The position numbers and the translations under genes are program-made. Below the pieces are notes generated by a model. It was not told where the DNA came from and ran no database searches. It saw nothing but the letters and a program-made list of their open reading frames with translations. Below, piece after piece: positions 8,916 through 15,220 of a stretch of 37,240 nt of DNA. Source of the DNA: Oscillatoriales cyanobacterium (lineage in GTDB: Bacteria; Cyanobacteriota; Cyanobacteriia; Cyanobacteriales; Microcoleaceae). The DNA lies in assembly GCA_004293365.1 (NCBI GenBank), contig RDYN01000049.1:1-37240 (forward strand), written 5' to 3'. How positions within the stretch are numbered: position 1 is the first letter of the stretch; each line of letters opens with the position of its first letter.

Positions 8916-9539
8916 ATGAAAGAGATGGTAAACACTCAACAAAAAATGACATCTGTAGAACGCACTGCTCAGGTTATTTCAAGACTTTTCCACCCATTTC
9001 TTTTGCCTGCAATCGCTTTCATATTCTTGATTATGGCCGATCCAAGCCAAGATTTATTTCACAAGTTTGTTGTTGGAAGTGTGGCAGTTTTATTTTCAGT
9101 CATTTTAGTCCCTGCTTATATTTTATTTCTCAAACGTAAGGGTTTGGTTGATTCTGCAGATATCGTTATTCGAGAGCAAAGAATTAATCCGCTACTGGTG
9201 GGTGCAGCAAGCTATTTTATAGGTTTTTTGCTGTTAAAAGGTATAAATGCACCCAGTTTGATTCAAGGATTAATGTTTTGCTATGCGACCAATACCCTCC
9301 TGGTTGTATCGATCACAAAATGGTGGAAGGTCAGCGTCCATACCACCGCAATCAGTGGCCCTCTGGTGGTGCTTGCTTATCAATTTGGCAACCTAGCATT
9401 CCCATTTTTTGGCTTAATTCCATTAGTGGGAGCATCACGACTGGTCTTGAAGCGGCATACAGTTGGTCAGGTTCTAGTAGGTGCGGCTATTGGAGTATTT
9501 ATGACCGCATTACAAATCCGGTTATTTTTTAATAGGTAA
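8916..9539 (+). CDS. PAP2-like integral membrane phosphatase
   Basis: A 207-aa membrane protein with about six hydrophobic segments and PAP2-type motifs in the C-terminal half. The phosphatase-type SxH appears as KVSVHTTAISG (S140, H142), and the later Arg/His motif as ASRLVLKRHTVGQVLVGAAIG (R175, H181). PAP2 enzymes remove phosphate from lipid phosphates, and the His residues form and resolve the phosphoenzyme. The first motif (KX6RP) is not obvious, so activity is uncertain. The chosen start is the ATG at 8916; an ATG at 8925 or a TTG at 8898 are alternatives. It follows the second DUF6010 gene by 14 bp and is probably co-transcribed. The substrate is unknown. Confidence 0.75.
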   Translation: MKEMVNTQQKMTSVERTAQVISRLFHPFLLPAIAFIFLIMADPSQDLFHKFVVGSVAVLFSVILVPAYILFLKRKGLVDSADIVIREQRINPLLVGAASYFIGFLLLKGINAPSLIQGLMFCYATNTLLVVSITKWWKVSVHTTAISGPLVVLAYQFGNLAFPFFGLIPLVGASRLVLKRHTVGQVLVGAAIGVFMTALQIRLFFNR

Positions 9540-9561
9540 ATTACTTCATGGAGATGGTTGT

Positions 9562-9774
9562 ATGCAAGAACGGAATTTGATGGGCTGGATTCATCTATTC
9601 GGATCGGTTGCGATTGGTACTTTTGTTTATTCCCCTTAGCGTAATGAACCAATGTTTGTCCTATCCATGCAGATTTTGGTGATCCCTACCCTTACACTTA
9701 CTGGTTTATGGATGTGGCAGGGACATCGGTTAAAGAAAACTTTCAAATCATCTCAGTCAAAAACAGAAACCTAG
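9562..9774 (+). pseudogene. Small two-TM protein gene interrupted by an in-frame TAG
   Basis: A continuous 70-codon frame starting with ATG at 9562 encodes two membrane helices. The first is GWIHLFGSVAIGTFVY and the second is MFVLSMQILVIPTLTLTGLW, followed by a basic tail. Codon 26 (9637-9639) is TAG, between YSP and RNEP in the predicted loop; a TGG to TAG change would explain it. The frame then stays open to a second TAG at 9772-9774. Spacing and orientation fit the surrounding gene run (22 bp after the PAP2-like gene, 18 bp before the NTF2-like gene). It may be a recent nonsense mutation, a sequencing error, or two mini-ORFs, since an ATG at 9652 could restart the second half. The family is not known to me. 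Confidence 0.55.
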
Positions 9775-9792
9775 TCAAGAGGTATAGCGCAA

Positions 9793-10245
9793 ATGTACTC
9801 TTTTATCGTTCGTCAAAAGGTTAGAAAATCATTCGAGTGCTTGAATCGTGGTGATTATGAGTCAGTCCTCAAAGGCATTTCACCGTCAATTACTCATACC
9901 TTTAGTGGCACTCATGCCCTTGGCGGTACTCGTCACAGTGTTGAAGCGATGCGGCAATGGTTCCAGCGTCTTTACCGACTATCGCCAGGTCTAAATTTTG
10001 AGATCAAAAATATCGCAGTGAGTGGATTTCCCTGGAATACAACGATTGCCATTGAGTGGGTTGATACAGCCACACCAGCAGATGGCTCTCAATATGTCAA
10101 TGAGGGTGTTCATATTATTAAGATGGTGTGGGGAAAAGTTGTGTATCTACATGCTTATCTAGATACACAGAAAACGGAGGTGTTATGTAAGCAGCTAGTC
10201 ACCTATGGACTGGTAGAGGCTGGTGCTCCTCCAATTGAAGATTGA
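9793..10245 (+). CDS. NTF2/SnoaL-like fold protein
   Basis: A 150-aa single-domain protein with the cone-shaped alpha+beta pattern of the NTF2-like superfamily. It has an N-terminal helix pair (VRKSFECLNRGDYESVLKGI), a strand with ITHTFSGTHALGGTRHSVEA, then long alternating strands ending in EGVHIIKMVWGKVVYLHAYL followed by DTQK. This pattern is typical of SnoaL-like polyketide cyclase or dehydratase relatives, which bind small hydrophobic ligands; no specific reaction can be assigned. It has no signal peptide. It is the last gene of the plus-strand run that starts at 7104. A weak AGAGG lies upstream of the start. The palindromes at 10515-10538 and 10663-10695 lie downstream. Confidence 0.75.
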   Translation: MYSFIVRQKVRKSFECLNRGDYESVLKGISPSITHTFSGTHALGGTRHSVEAMRQWFQRLYRLSPGLNFEIKNIAVSGFPWNTTIAIEWVDTATPADGSQYVNEGVHIIKMVWGKVVYLHAYLDTQKTEVLCKQLVTYGLVEAGAPPIED

Positions 10246-10514
10246 TGCAAAATTCAATGGTTGTGGGCGATCGCCGCATAACATTGTGCTGAACCGGAAC
10301 GGAGCATAGGCTGTTTGTTGAGTTGCAAAGGTTATCGCCGTCCGGTGAGCTTAAACGTTAGACCGCTAGGTTAGCTGTTTGGTCGTAATTGGAAAATTGA
10401 AGGTGGTGTGCGATCGCCAAGTGTACAAAGTTTTGGTAGAAATCGTAAATTTACGGTGATTTTTCTTGTTATACCATTTTTATAAAATCGTGCAACACTC
10501 TTCGACCCCCCTAG
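10246..10514. other. Spacer after NTF2-like gene, no gene seen
   Basis: There are no convincing coding features. A minus-strand 72-codon frame covers the right side but reads through the C-rich palindrome and lacks family resemblance. The two flanking genes converge on this spacer, so only terminators are expected here. Confidence 0.4.
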
Positions 10515-10538
10515 CCCCCCCGCTGTATTGCGGGGGGG
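10515..10538. repeat. C/G-rich palindrome
   Basis: CCCCCCCGC and GCGGGGGGG form a perfect 9-bp stem around a TGTATT loop, followed by an A-run. This kind of element recurs in cyanobacterial spacers. It lies between convergent genes and may limit readthrough. Confidence 0.6.
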
Positions 10539-10662
10539 AAAAAGAATACTGTTGCATTCTTTTTTAAAATTGGTATTAGCTATCAACAAGGCTAGTATTT
10601 TTTACCAAGCAGTAATTAGTCCTCAAAACCCGGATTTGGTATTACCAACCGCAACAACTGCA

Positions 10663-10695
10663 AAAAACCCGGTTTCTTGAAGAAACCGGGTTTTT
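10663..10695. terminator. Perfect AAAAACCCGGTTTCTT palindrome, terminator-like
   Basis: A 16-bp arm, AAAAACCCGGTTTCTT, is followed after one base by its exact reverse complement. The run of A on one side and of T on the other makes it terminator-like on both strands. The same sequence family forms the arrays at 36004-36246 and 37103-37240 and the pair at 13040-13106, so it is also a dispersed repeat. Confidence 0.7.
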
Positions 10696-10841
10696 AAATT
10701 CGATCGCCCTCAGCCAAACTTACAATTACTTCACATTAGAAATGCCAGTCACATTGCTACTTGTTAGCGGGTCGATCGCACTTGGAGTCGGATTAATCAA
10801 CAGATTCTTGTCCTTAGCCACCGTAGAGAGAATCATTAGAT

Positions 10842-10913
10842 CTCTTGCAAAAGTCCTTTTAATCAAATTTAGAAACGGGCTCTTCGGCCCGTTTCTAGCT
10901 ATTTTTGCAAGAG
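10842..10913. mobile_element. 72-bp MITE-like element with 11-bp terminal inverted repeats
   Basis: The ends are CTCTTGCAAAA (10842-10852) and TTTTGCAAGAG (10903-10913), perfect inverted repeats. Inside is a second palindrome, AGAAACGGGC / GCCCGTTTCT (10871-10896), around a TCTTCG loop. No coding capacity is present. No clear target-site duplication was found, so mobility is inferred only from the termini. The element interrupts a 67-codon open frame (10742-10945) whose first half encodes a hydrophobic helix and could be a gene remnant, but that half is not recognisable. Confidence 0.5.
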
Positions 10914-10957
10914 GTGTACTAGGCGATCGTAAAATCAGCTTCTAGAAAAGCACGATC

Positions 10958-11881
10958 TTATCGTTTTCGTTGCAGATACCAAGGGGCGCGATTATATTGG
11001 GTAATATTCCAGGCATTACCAAATTTTTCGAGTGTCAGAGTTGTTTGAACAGTCTTACCGTAGCCACCATTCTCTTCATAGGCAATAAAATTTCTTTTCC
11101 CCTGATTCCAGTTACCGCTCCACTGCACAAACATCACCACATGACCATTATTGCCCACCTGTTTATTATTGATAGCATCACCAGGGCGCAAATCATCTGC
11201 ATTGTTGACTACTGTATGTGGTAAAGTACCTGTCACAAATGATGCTGTCAGTTCCCAAGCCATACTAATAAAACCTGAACAGTCCATGCGATATCCATCG
11301 CGGTAAGTACCCTGATTGTATGGAACTTTTGCATCTACCCAAGCTTTAGCACGCTGCAAAATACGACTTTGATTTGAGGCAGTAGTAGTGCTTTTCCAAC
11401 GCTGATTACCATTATTGGCATCGCAGGTAATTAGATGAATCCTGCCAGTATTAGTACGAGTTGGAGAGTCTACACAGAAATTAGTTCCATTGCGGCGGAT
11501 TAAAAACTCCCCACTAGGAAGCTTGACTAAATTCCAGTTTTGATCTGGGTCAGAAGCATTGCAAGGCCAAACATTCATTTCCGAATTGTTGGCAAGATAA
11601 TGAGCATTTAAGCATTTGCCCGTAGAACCGTGACGTAAAAGCGTACTGCTGCTACTACTACCCGGTAAACGTTCAAATTGTTGGTCTGGATCGTTGATGT
11701 TATGTTGAAAAATAGACATCCGAGGATTACCATCAATCAACCGAAAAGAGCTATTTGTATTCAGTGCATATCCGCCATTTACTTGAAAAGTTTCCCCAGC
11801 TTGAGCTGCTTTTGCTGTCAAAGCTAAAAAAACACTAGCAATTGCGATCGCACCAATTTTTGGATTTTTTTTGAGATTCAC
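10958..11881 (-). CDS. Secreted ricin-type lectin / NlpC-P60-like cysteine peptidase
   Basis: A 307-aa exported protein. The signal peptide spans residues 1-28 (cleavage after AAQA). Residues ~30-165 form an R-type beta-trefoil carbohydrate-binding domain with its three Q-x-F/W repeats (DPDQQF, DPDQNW, GNQRW) and paired cysteines. Residues ~172-305 form an NlpC/P60- or CHAP-like amidase: Cys201 in MDCSGFISMAW, His247 in NGHVVMFVQW, and an acidic third position near YEENGG. Such enzymes cut peptide bonds in cell-wall peptides, here presumably targeted by sugar binding; the substrate is unproven. The gene lies 31 bp downstream of the small secreted protein and is probably co-transcribed. A role in wall remodelling or as an antibacterial factor are both possible. 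Confidence 0.85.
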   Translation of the reverse strand: MNLKKNPKIGAIAIASVFLALTAKAAQAGETFQVNGGYALNTNSSFRLIDGNPRMSIFQHNINDPDQQFERLPGSSSSSTLLRHGSTGKCLNAHYLANNSEMNVWPCNASDPDQNWNLVKLPSGEFLIRRNGTNFCVDSPTRTNTGRIHLITCDANNGNQRWKSTTTASNQSRILQRAKAWVDAKVPYNQGTYRDGYRMDCSGFISMAWELTASFVTGTLPHTVVNNADDLRPGDAINNKQVGNNGHVVMFVQWSGNWNQGKRNFIAYEENGGYGKTVQTTLTLEKFGNAWNITQYNRAPWYLQRKR

Positions 11882-11912
11882 GATCCGACTCCTTTAATGC
11901 TGAGTGATTTGA

Positions 11913-12272
11913 TTAATTACGCTCTGGAATATTCCAGCCCATTTTTTTAGCAGTATCTGAGCTGAAACAGGCAATTTCTCCACTTTTTTCGCGACATATT
12001 TGGGAATTAAACCAATAAGGTTGGCTCCATTTATCCCATTTGATGTTCGCAGTAGCATTGATGCTTTTTGGCCTAGTCTCTGAGTCTAAATCAACTGGAT
12101 CCCCACCTCCAGCTTGTGCTTTTTCACCTAAAAGTGAAATAGCTAATTGCAGAATAACTAGAAGAGTCAATCGCCAGAAAATATTTTTTGCATGGTTTGA
12201 ATTTTTGTGGAAACGATTGAATTTCTGCTTTGGTAGGAACACAGCATCGAATTCACCTTCATGAATAGCCAT
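11913..12272 (-). CDS. Small secreted protein of unknown function
   Basis: A 119-aa protein, not recognised. The first ~33 residues are polar and basic, then comes a hydrophobic segment (FWRLTLLVILQLAISLLG) ending in EKAQAGGG, which looks like a late signal sequence or membrane anchor with AQA cleavage. The mature part is ~65 residues with two cysteines (QICREK, EIACFS) that could form a disulfide. The chosen start is the ATG at 12272, preceded by AGGA at good spacing; an in-frame start at 12356 would add 28 residues without such support. It lies immediately upstream of the lectin-peptidase gene. Co-transcription suggests an accessory or immunity-type partner, which is only inference. Confidence 0.6.
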   Translation of the reverse strand: MAIHEGEFDAVFLPKQKFNRFHKNSNHAKNIFWRLTLLVILQLAISLLGEKAQAGGGDPVDLDSETRPKSINATANIKWDKWSQPYWFNSQICREKSGEIACFSSDTAKKMGWNIPERN

Positions 12273-12455
12273 GATTGTTGTCCTAATAATAGTAGAGACA
12301 AACTGTGCTGAAAATTGACAAAAAGACTCCGCAGACACGCCGCACATACGTGTCACAGTTACTGAACTTGCTCAACTGAAAATTAGGCGCGATCGCACTT
12401 TTGAATAAATCTCAACAAGTACGATCGAACTTCGCAAATTCCCTTCTGTTTATCT

Positions 12456-12572
12456 ATCAGGGCCGACTCGGTAGTTTTATGCAAAACTCAACCTTTTTTT
12501 TGGTAAAGCTTTGTAAAGACTCCGTGAAAGCACCGAAAAGAGTTGGTTTTGGGAGTTGAAGCCCGATCGAAT
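12456..12572. repeat. ~115-bp direct repeat, copy 1
   Basis: It runs from ATCAGGGCCGACTCGGTAG through TTTTATGCAAAACTCAACC, a T-run, TGTAAAGACTCCGTGAAAGC and ACCGAAAAG to GAGTTGAAGCCCGATCG. Imperfect copies follow at 12701-12812 and 13136-13250. No coding function is evident; the minus-strand frames crossing it exist only because all copies share the same open frame. Confidence 0.8.
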
Positions 12573-12700
12573 AATGCGCTTTCCCCCCAGCCCGGAAGGT
12601 AATTAATTGCCTCCCGGACTTTCGGACTGCGGGATTGCGCGATCGCACGGAGTTGTGCGAGAAATAGCCCCAACTGCCTAACTGTCTCGTACATTTACTT

Positions 12701-12812
12701 ATCAGGGCTAACTCGGTAGTTTTATGCAAAACTCTACTTTTTTTTGGTAAAGCTTTGTAAAGACTCCGTGAAAGCACCGAAAAGATGTGGTTTCGGGAGT
12801 TGAAGCGCGATC
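12701..12812. repeat. ~115-bp direct repeat, copy 2
   Basis: This is the closest relative of copy 1, differing by scattered substitutions and a one-base change in the T-run. It is followed directly by a multi-hairpin GTCCTCT module, as is copy 3, so the two elements may travel as one composite. Confidence 0.8.
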
Positions 12813-12831
12813 GGATCGCTCGTTGTCTCGC

Positions 12832-12968
12832 AGTCCGGCAGGGGTTCAAACCCCTGCCTCATAGCGCAAGTCCTCTCAAAGAGGACTGATCGATCGATTC
12901 TGCAGTCGGCGACCGACGACTTTCGCTCTCTCGACGGGGGTTGAAACGAACGGCGGACTCTGCCGGAG
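12832..12968. repeat. Multi-hairpin GTCCTCT repeat module, copy A
   Basis: Consecutive palindromes include GGCAGGGGTTCAAACCCCTGCC, then AAGTCCTCTCAAAGAGGACT, then AGTCGGCGACCGACGACT, and a half-site GGCGGACTCTGCCGG. Modules of the same build occur at 13270-13388, 14099-14268, 19507-19643 with 19733-19790, and 32929-33078. The first palindrome superficially resembles a tRNA T-arm but no tRNA is present. Confidence 0.8.
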
Positions 12969-13039
12969 TGCACCGAAAAGTTCGATCGCCCCAACCGCCT
13001 AACTGTCCCTCATATTTATAGGATTTATGCGCGGTGGCC

Positions 13040-13106
13040 AGAAACCGGGTTTTTTGCGAAAATTATGCGCTGTTACCACAAGATTAGGCCAAAAACCCGG
13101 TTTCTT
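13040..13106. repeat. AAACCCGG inverted pair
   Basis: AGAAACCGGGTTTTT (13040-13054) faces AAAAACCCGGTTTCTT (13091-13106) across a ~36-bp spacer containing ATTATGCGC. The arrangement matches one unit of the arrays near 36000 and 37150. Confidence 0.75.
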
Positions 13107-13135
13107 GAACTTGGTGCGTAAGTCCTCATTTACTT

Positions 13136-13250
13136 ATCAGCCTCAACTCGGTAGTTTTATGCAAAACTCAACTTTTTTTTGAGACAAATTTGTAAAGACT
13201 GGGTGAAAGCACCGAAAAGATGTGGTTTCGGGTGTTGAAGCGCCATCGAA
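13136..13250. repeat. ~115-bp direct repeat, copy 3
   Basis: It starts at ATCAGCCTCAACTCGG and ends near GTTGAAGCGCCATCG. It is more diverged than copies 1 and 2 (GAGACAAATTTGTAAAGACTGG in the middle). It is followed within 20 bp by another multi-hairpin module. Confidence 0.75.
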
Positions 13251-13269
13251 TCCCTCCCTTTCCCCAAAA

Positions 13270-13388
13270 TCCGGCAGGGAATCAATTCCCTGCCTCATAG
13301 CGAAAGTCGTCGGTCGCCGACTGAAGAATTCATGAGTCCTCTTTTAGAGGACTTTCGCTCTCTCGGCGGGGGTTTCAACCCCCGCCGG
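13270..13388. repeat. Multi-hairpin GTCCTCT repeat module, copy B
   Basis: In order: GGCAGGGAATCAATTCCCTGCC, AAGTCGTCGGTCGCCGACT, AGTCCTCTTTTAGAGGACT, then GGCGGGGGTTTCAACCCCCGCC. All four are near-perfect palindromes. The order of the inner two is swapped relative to copy A, so the module is built from interchangeable hairpins. Confidence 0.8.
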
Positions 13389-13661
13389 ACTTGTCGAAGT
13401 ATCTAAAATCTAAAATTGGTTGACGGCGGGTACACTATGCGGCTACGCTGTGAATTGAGAGGTTGCTTTGCTTGCATACATAGGAGGCAACCCGCGTCAC
13501 CCAAAAATTTAGTTGCACTCCCTCCGCTCCGCTCCGCCCAAAGCTGCTGGTAACAGCAATGGACAGCATAACCGCCAAACTGGTACAAGCAGTCTGGAGG
13601 CTAACAGGAGATTGTAACATCCTCTGTGGCCGCCCTGCTATGTGTTGAAATGCGGGGCGGC

Positions 13662-13693
13662 TGGATTTTTGGGTTTCCTTAGAAAACCCAAAG
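13662..13693. promoter_or_regulatory. Leader hairpins before the 87-aa gene
   Basis: Just upstream of the start are two adjacent hairpins. One has GCCGCCC facing GGGCGGC (about 13630-13661). The other has TTTGGGTTT facing AAAACCCAAA (13664-13693). The second ends only ~15 nt before the start codon and abuts the ribosome-binding site AGGAG, so it could influence translation. 13400-13629 holds no recognisable gene. Confidence 0.4.
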
Positions 13694-13708
13694 TCAGGAG
13701 AACATAAT

Positions 13709-13972
13709 ATGTCACAGGAATTCGTACCCGACGAAAACGAATCTGATTGCGAAAATTCCGACTCAGCAGCCCTATCCGAACAGGATGTGCTGCTGGTAAC
13801 GGTTGTGGGTTCGCCCCAGGGTGTCCGGGAAACCATACTCACTTTGTACCGATTGGGATTTGCCTCTGTTGGTGATTGGAGTCCCGTACAGCGCGCGGCA
13901 ACTGCTGGACAGGTGATGAGCGTGCTGATTCGTCGGAAAGTGCGATCGGACAGTAAGCAGTCGGGAAAGTAA
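13709..13972 (+). CDS. Small conserved-type cyanobacterial protein, function unknown
   Basis: An 87-aa protein. The N-terminal ~28 residues are acidic and variable. The core, VLLVTVVGSPQGVRETILTL followed by YRLGFASVGDWSPVQ and PT-like ATAGQVMSVLIRR, resembles a small protein family I recall from many filamentous cyanobacteria. No catalytic motif or signal peptide is visible, so it is probably cytoplasmic. The start is well supported by CAGGAG eight bases upstream of the ATG. The gene is isolated among repeats with no evident operon partner. Confidence 0.65.
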   Translation: MSQEFVPDENESDCENSDSAALSEQDVLLVTVVGSPQGVRETILTLYRLGFASVGDWSPVQRAATAGQVMSVLIRRKVRSDSKQSGK

Positions 13973-14030
13973 GTTAAGCCACAGCCAAAGGACGCAGCAA
14001 TGTTGTATCCCTAGGAATGATATCTTCACT

Positions 14031-14056
14031 GGTTCCCAGGTTCAGGCTTGGGAACC
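14031..14056. repeat. GGTTCCCA palindrome
   Basis: GGTTCCCA and TGGGAACC form an 8-bp stem around GGTTCAGGCT. It lies 58 bp after the stop of the 87-aa gene and resembles a dispersed cyanobacterial palindrome. It may act in 3'-end formation. Confidence 0.55.
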
Positions 14057-14098
14057 CACCCATATCACTCGCTATCCCACAATCTGGCTCTTAATTAA

Positions 14099-14268
14099 TT
14101 CCCTGCCGAGAGAGCGAAAGTCCTCTAAAAGAGGACTGGTAAATTCTTCAGTCGGCGACCGACGACTTTAGCTCTCTCGGCGGGGGTTTCAACCCCTGCC
14201 GGACTTGTCGGCGACCGACGACTTTCGCTCTCTCGGCGGGGGTTTCAACCCCTGCCGGACTTTCGGAC
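14099..14268. repeat. Multi-hairpin GTCCTCT repeat module, copy C
   Basis: AAGTCCTCTAAAAGAGGACT and AGTCGGCGACCGACGACT are followed by GGCGGGGGTTTCAACCCCTGCC. The block GTCGGCGACCGACGACTTTAGC (about 14151-14205) is then repeated (about 14206-14268) with the same GGGTTTCAACCCCTGCCGG ending, a local tandem duplication of roughly 55-60 bp. This is the left border of the sigma/CHAT gene cluster. 14269-14451 contains no further element that I recognise. Confidence 0.8.
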
Positions 14269-14451
14269 TTTCGGGGTGCGGGATTGGCCGATCGACCTTT
14301 TTACAAAACTCAACATACAATAAAACAGCCACATTGACGGCACAGCAAAGCTTTCAACTACATTTACAAAAAAAATTGGAAATTTCGCAAAAAAATTCCC
14401 AACTCACCCTGATAACTAAATGTAGGAACAAAGTTGCGATCGCACTTAACT

Positions 14452-15195
14452 ATGAACGATCAATCCCACCCCTTGGAGGGGGAAGACCACTCATCCGACG
14501 ACTCCGATCCTGTTGGGGACTCAGGAAAATCTCGAAATTGCGATCGCAAACTTCTCTATCAAGAGTTAGACAGCCTTGTCACTCTAATTAGGGAGGAAGC
14601 CTCGAATTCTTGGAAGCTAAAACGTTTGTTGAATCAGCTTGTGACTAAAATGAAAAACTCGGGCCTGATCTGGAAAGACAAGGTACCTTACTATGAAGAT
14701 GCTTTGCAAGAACAGTGGGAGTTTTTCTATAGCAATTTGTGCGAATCCCGCACCGGCACTCAGTACGATCGCGATCGGGGTAATGTCATAACTTGGTTCA
14801 ATTATTATTTGAAGCGACGGCTGCAAAATTGGGCGGTGAGGGTAGATCGAGAAAATAGCAGGAGAGACGATCGACAACTTGTTTTAGAAGACGGAACTGC
14901 GATCGATCGAATAGAGAGTTTACCTGCTGAGGATGACAGTCATACAGTCGAATGTATTCAATTATTTGAACAGGTCAAAGATTGGATCGAAACTAATCCT
15001 GATGGGATATTAAACGAGTACATTCGAGGGCGGAAAGATCTGACTTGTCAAGTTATATTGAGAAGCAGAGCATCTGGTAAAGATTTTACCACAATAGCAA
15101 CGGAGTTTTGCTGTGCTTATCCTACAATATATAGCTTTTACCGAAAGAAATGTCGGCCTCATTTGCAACAATTTCGAGAAGACAGTGGCTATTAA
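14452..15195 (+). CDS. Sigma-70-family (ECF-like) RNA polymerase sigma factor
   Basis: A 247-aa protein that should direct RNA polymerase to a private promoter set. The region-2-like helices are YYEDALQEQWEFFYSNL and YDRDRGNVITWFNYYLKRRL. A region-4-like helix-turn-helix lies near the C-terminus (KDFTTIATEFCCAYPTIYSF followed by YRKKCRPHL). This is the divergent cyanobacterial type that I recall next to DUF1822 and CHAT genes. The N-terminal ~30 residues are acidic and low-complexity. The start is the ATG at 14452 with no clear ribosome-binding site; a TTG at 14434 is an alternative. The DUF1822 gene follows after 25 bp, so co-transcription is very likely. No canonical anti-sigma factor is adjacent; the DUF1822 product or the FecR-like protein could play that part (inference). 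Confidence 0.75.
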   Translation: MNDQSHPLEGEDHSSDDSDPVGDSGKSRNCDRKLLYQELDSLVTLIREEASNSWKLKRLLNQLVTKMKNSGLIWKDKVPYYEDALQEQWEFFYSNLCESRTGTQYDRDRGNVITWFNYYLKRRLQNWAVRVDRENSRRDDRQLVLEDGTAIDRIESLPAEDDSHTVECIQLFEQVKDWIETNPDGILNEYIRGRKDLTCQVILRSRASGKDFTTIATEFCCAYPTIYSFYRKKCRPHLQQFREDSGY

Positions 15196-15220
15196 TCATA
15201 CAAAGAGTTAAAATCGGGAA

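Noticed and set aside
10742..10945. 67-codon plus-strand frame with a hydrophobic N-terminal half
   Set aside because: The second half is encoded by the 72-bp palindromic element. No ribosome-binding site and no recognisable family, so at most it is a remnant.
12840..12861. tRNA T-arm-like sequence GGGGTTCAAACCCC
   Set aside because: It belongs to the palindromic GGCAGGGG/CCCCTGCC hairpin of a dispersed repeat. No acceptor, D-arm or anticodon arm can be built around it.
12457..12994. Several overlapping minus-strand frames
   Set aside because: They translate direct repeats and palindromes, and the same peptide (KPTLFGAFTESLQSFTKK) recurs only because the DNA repeats.
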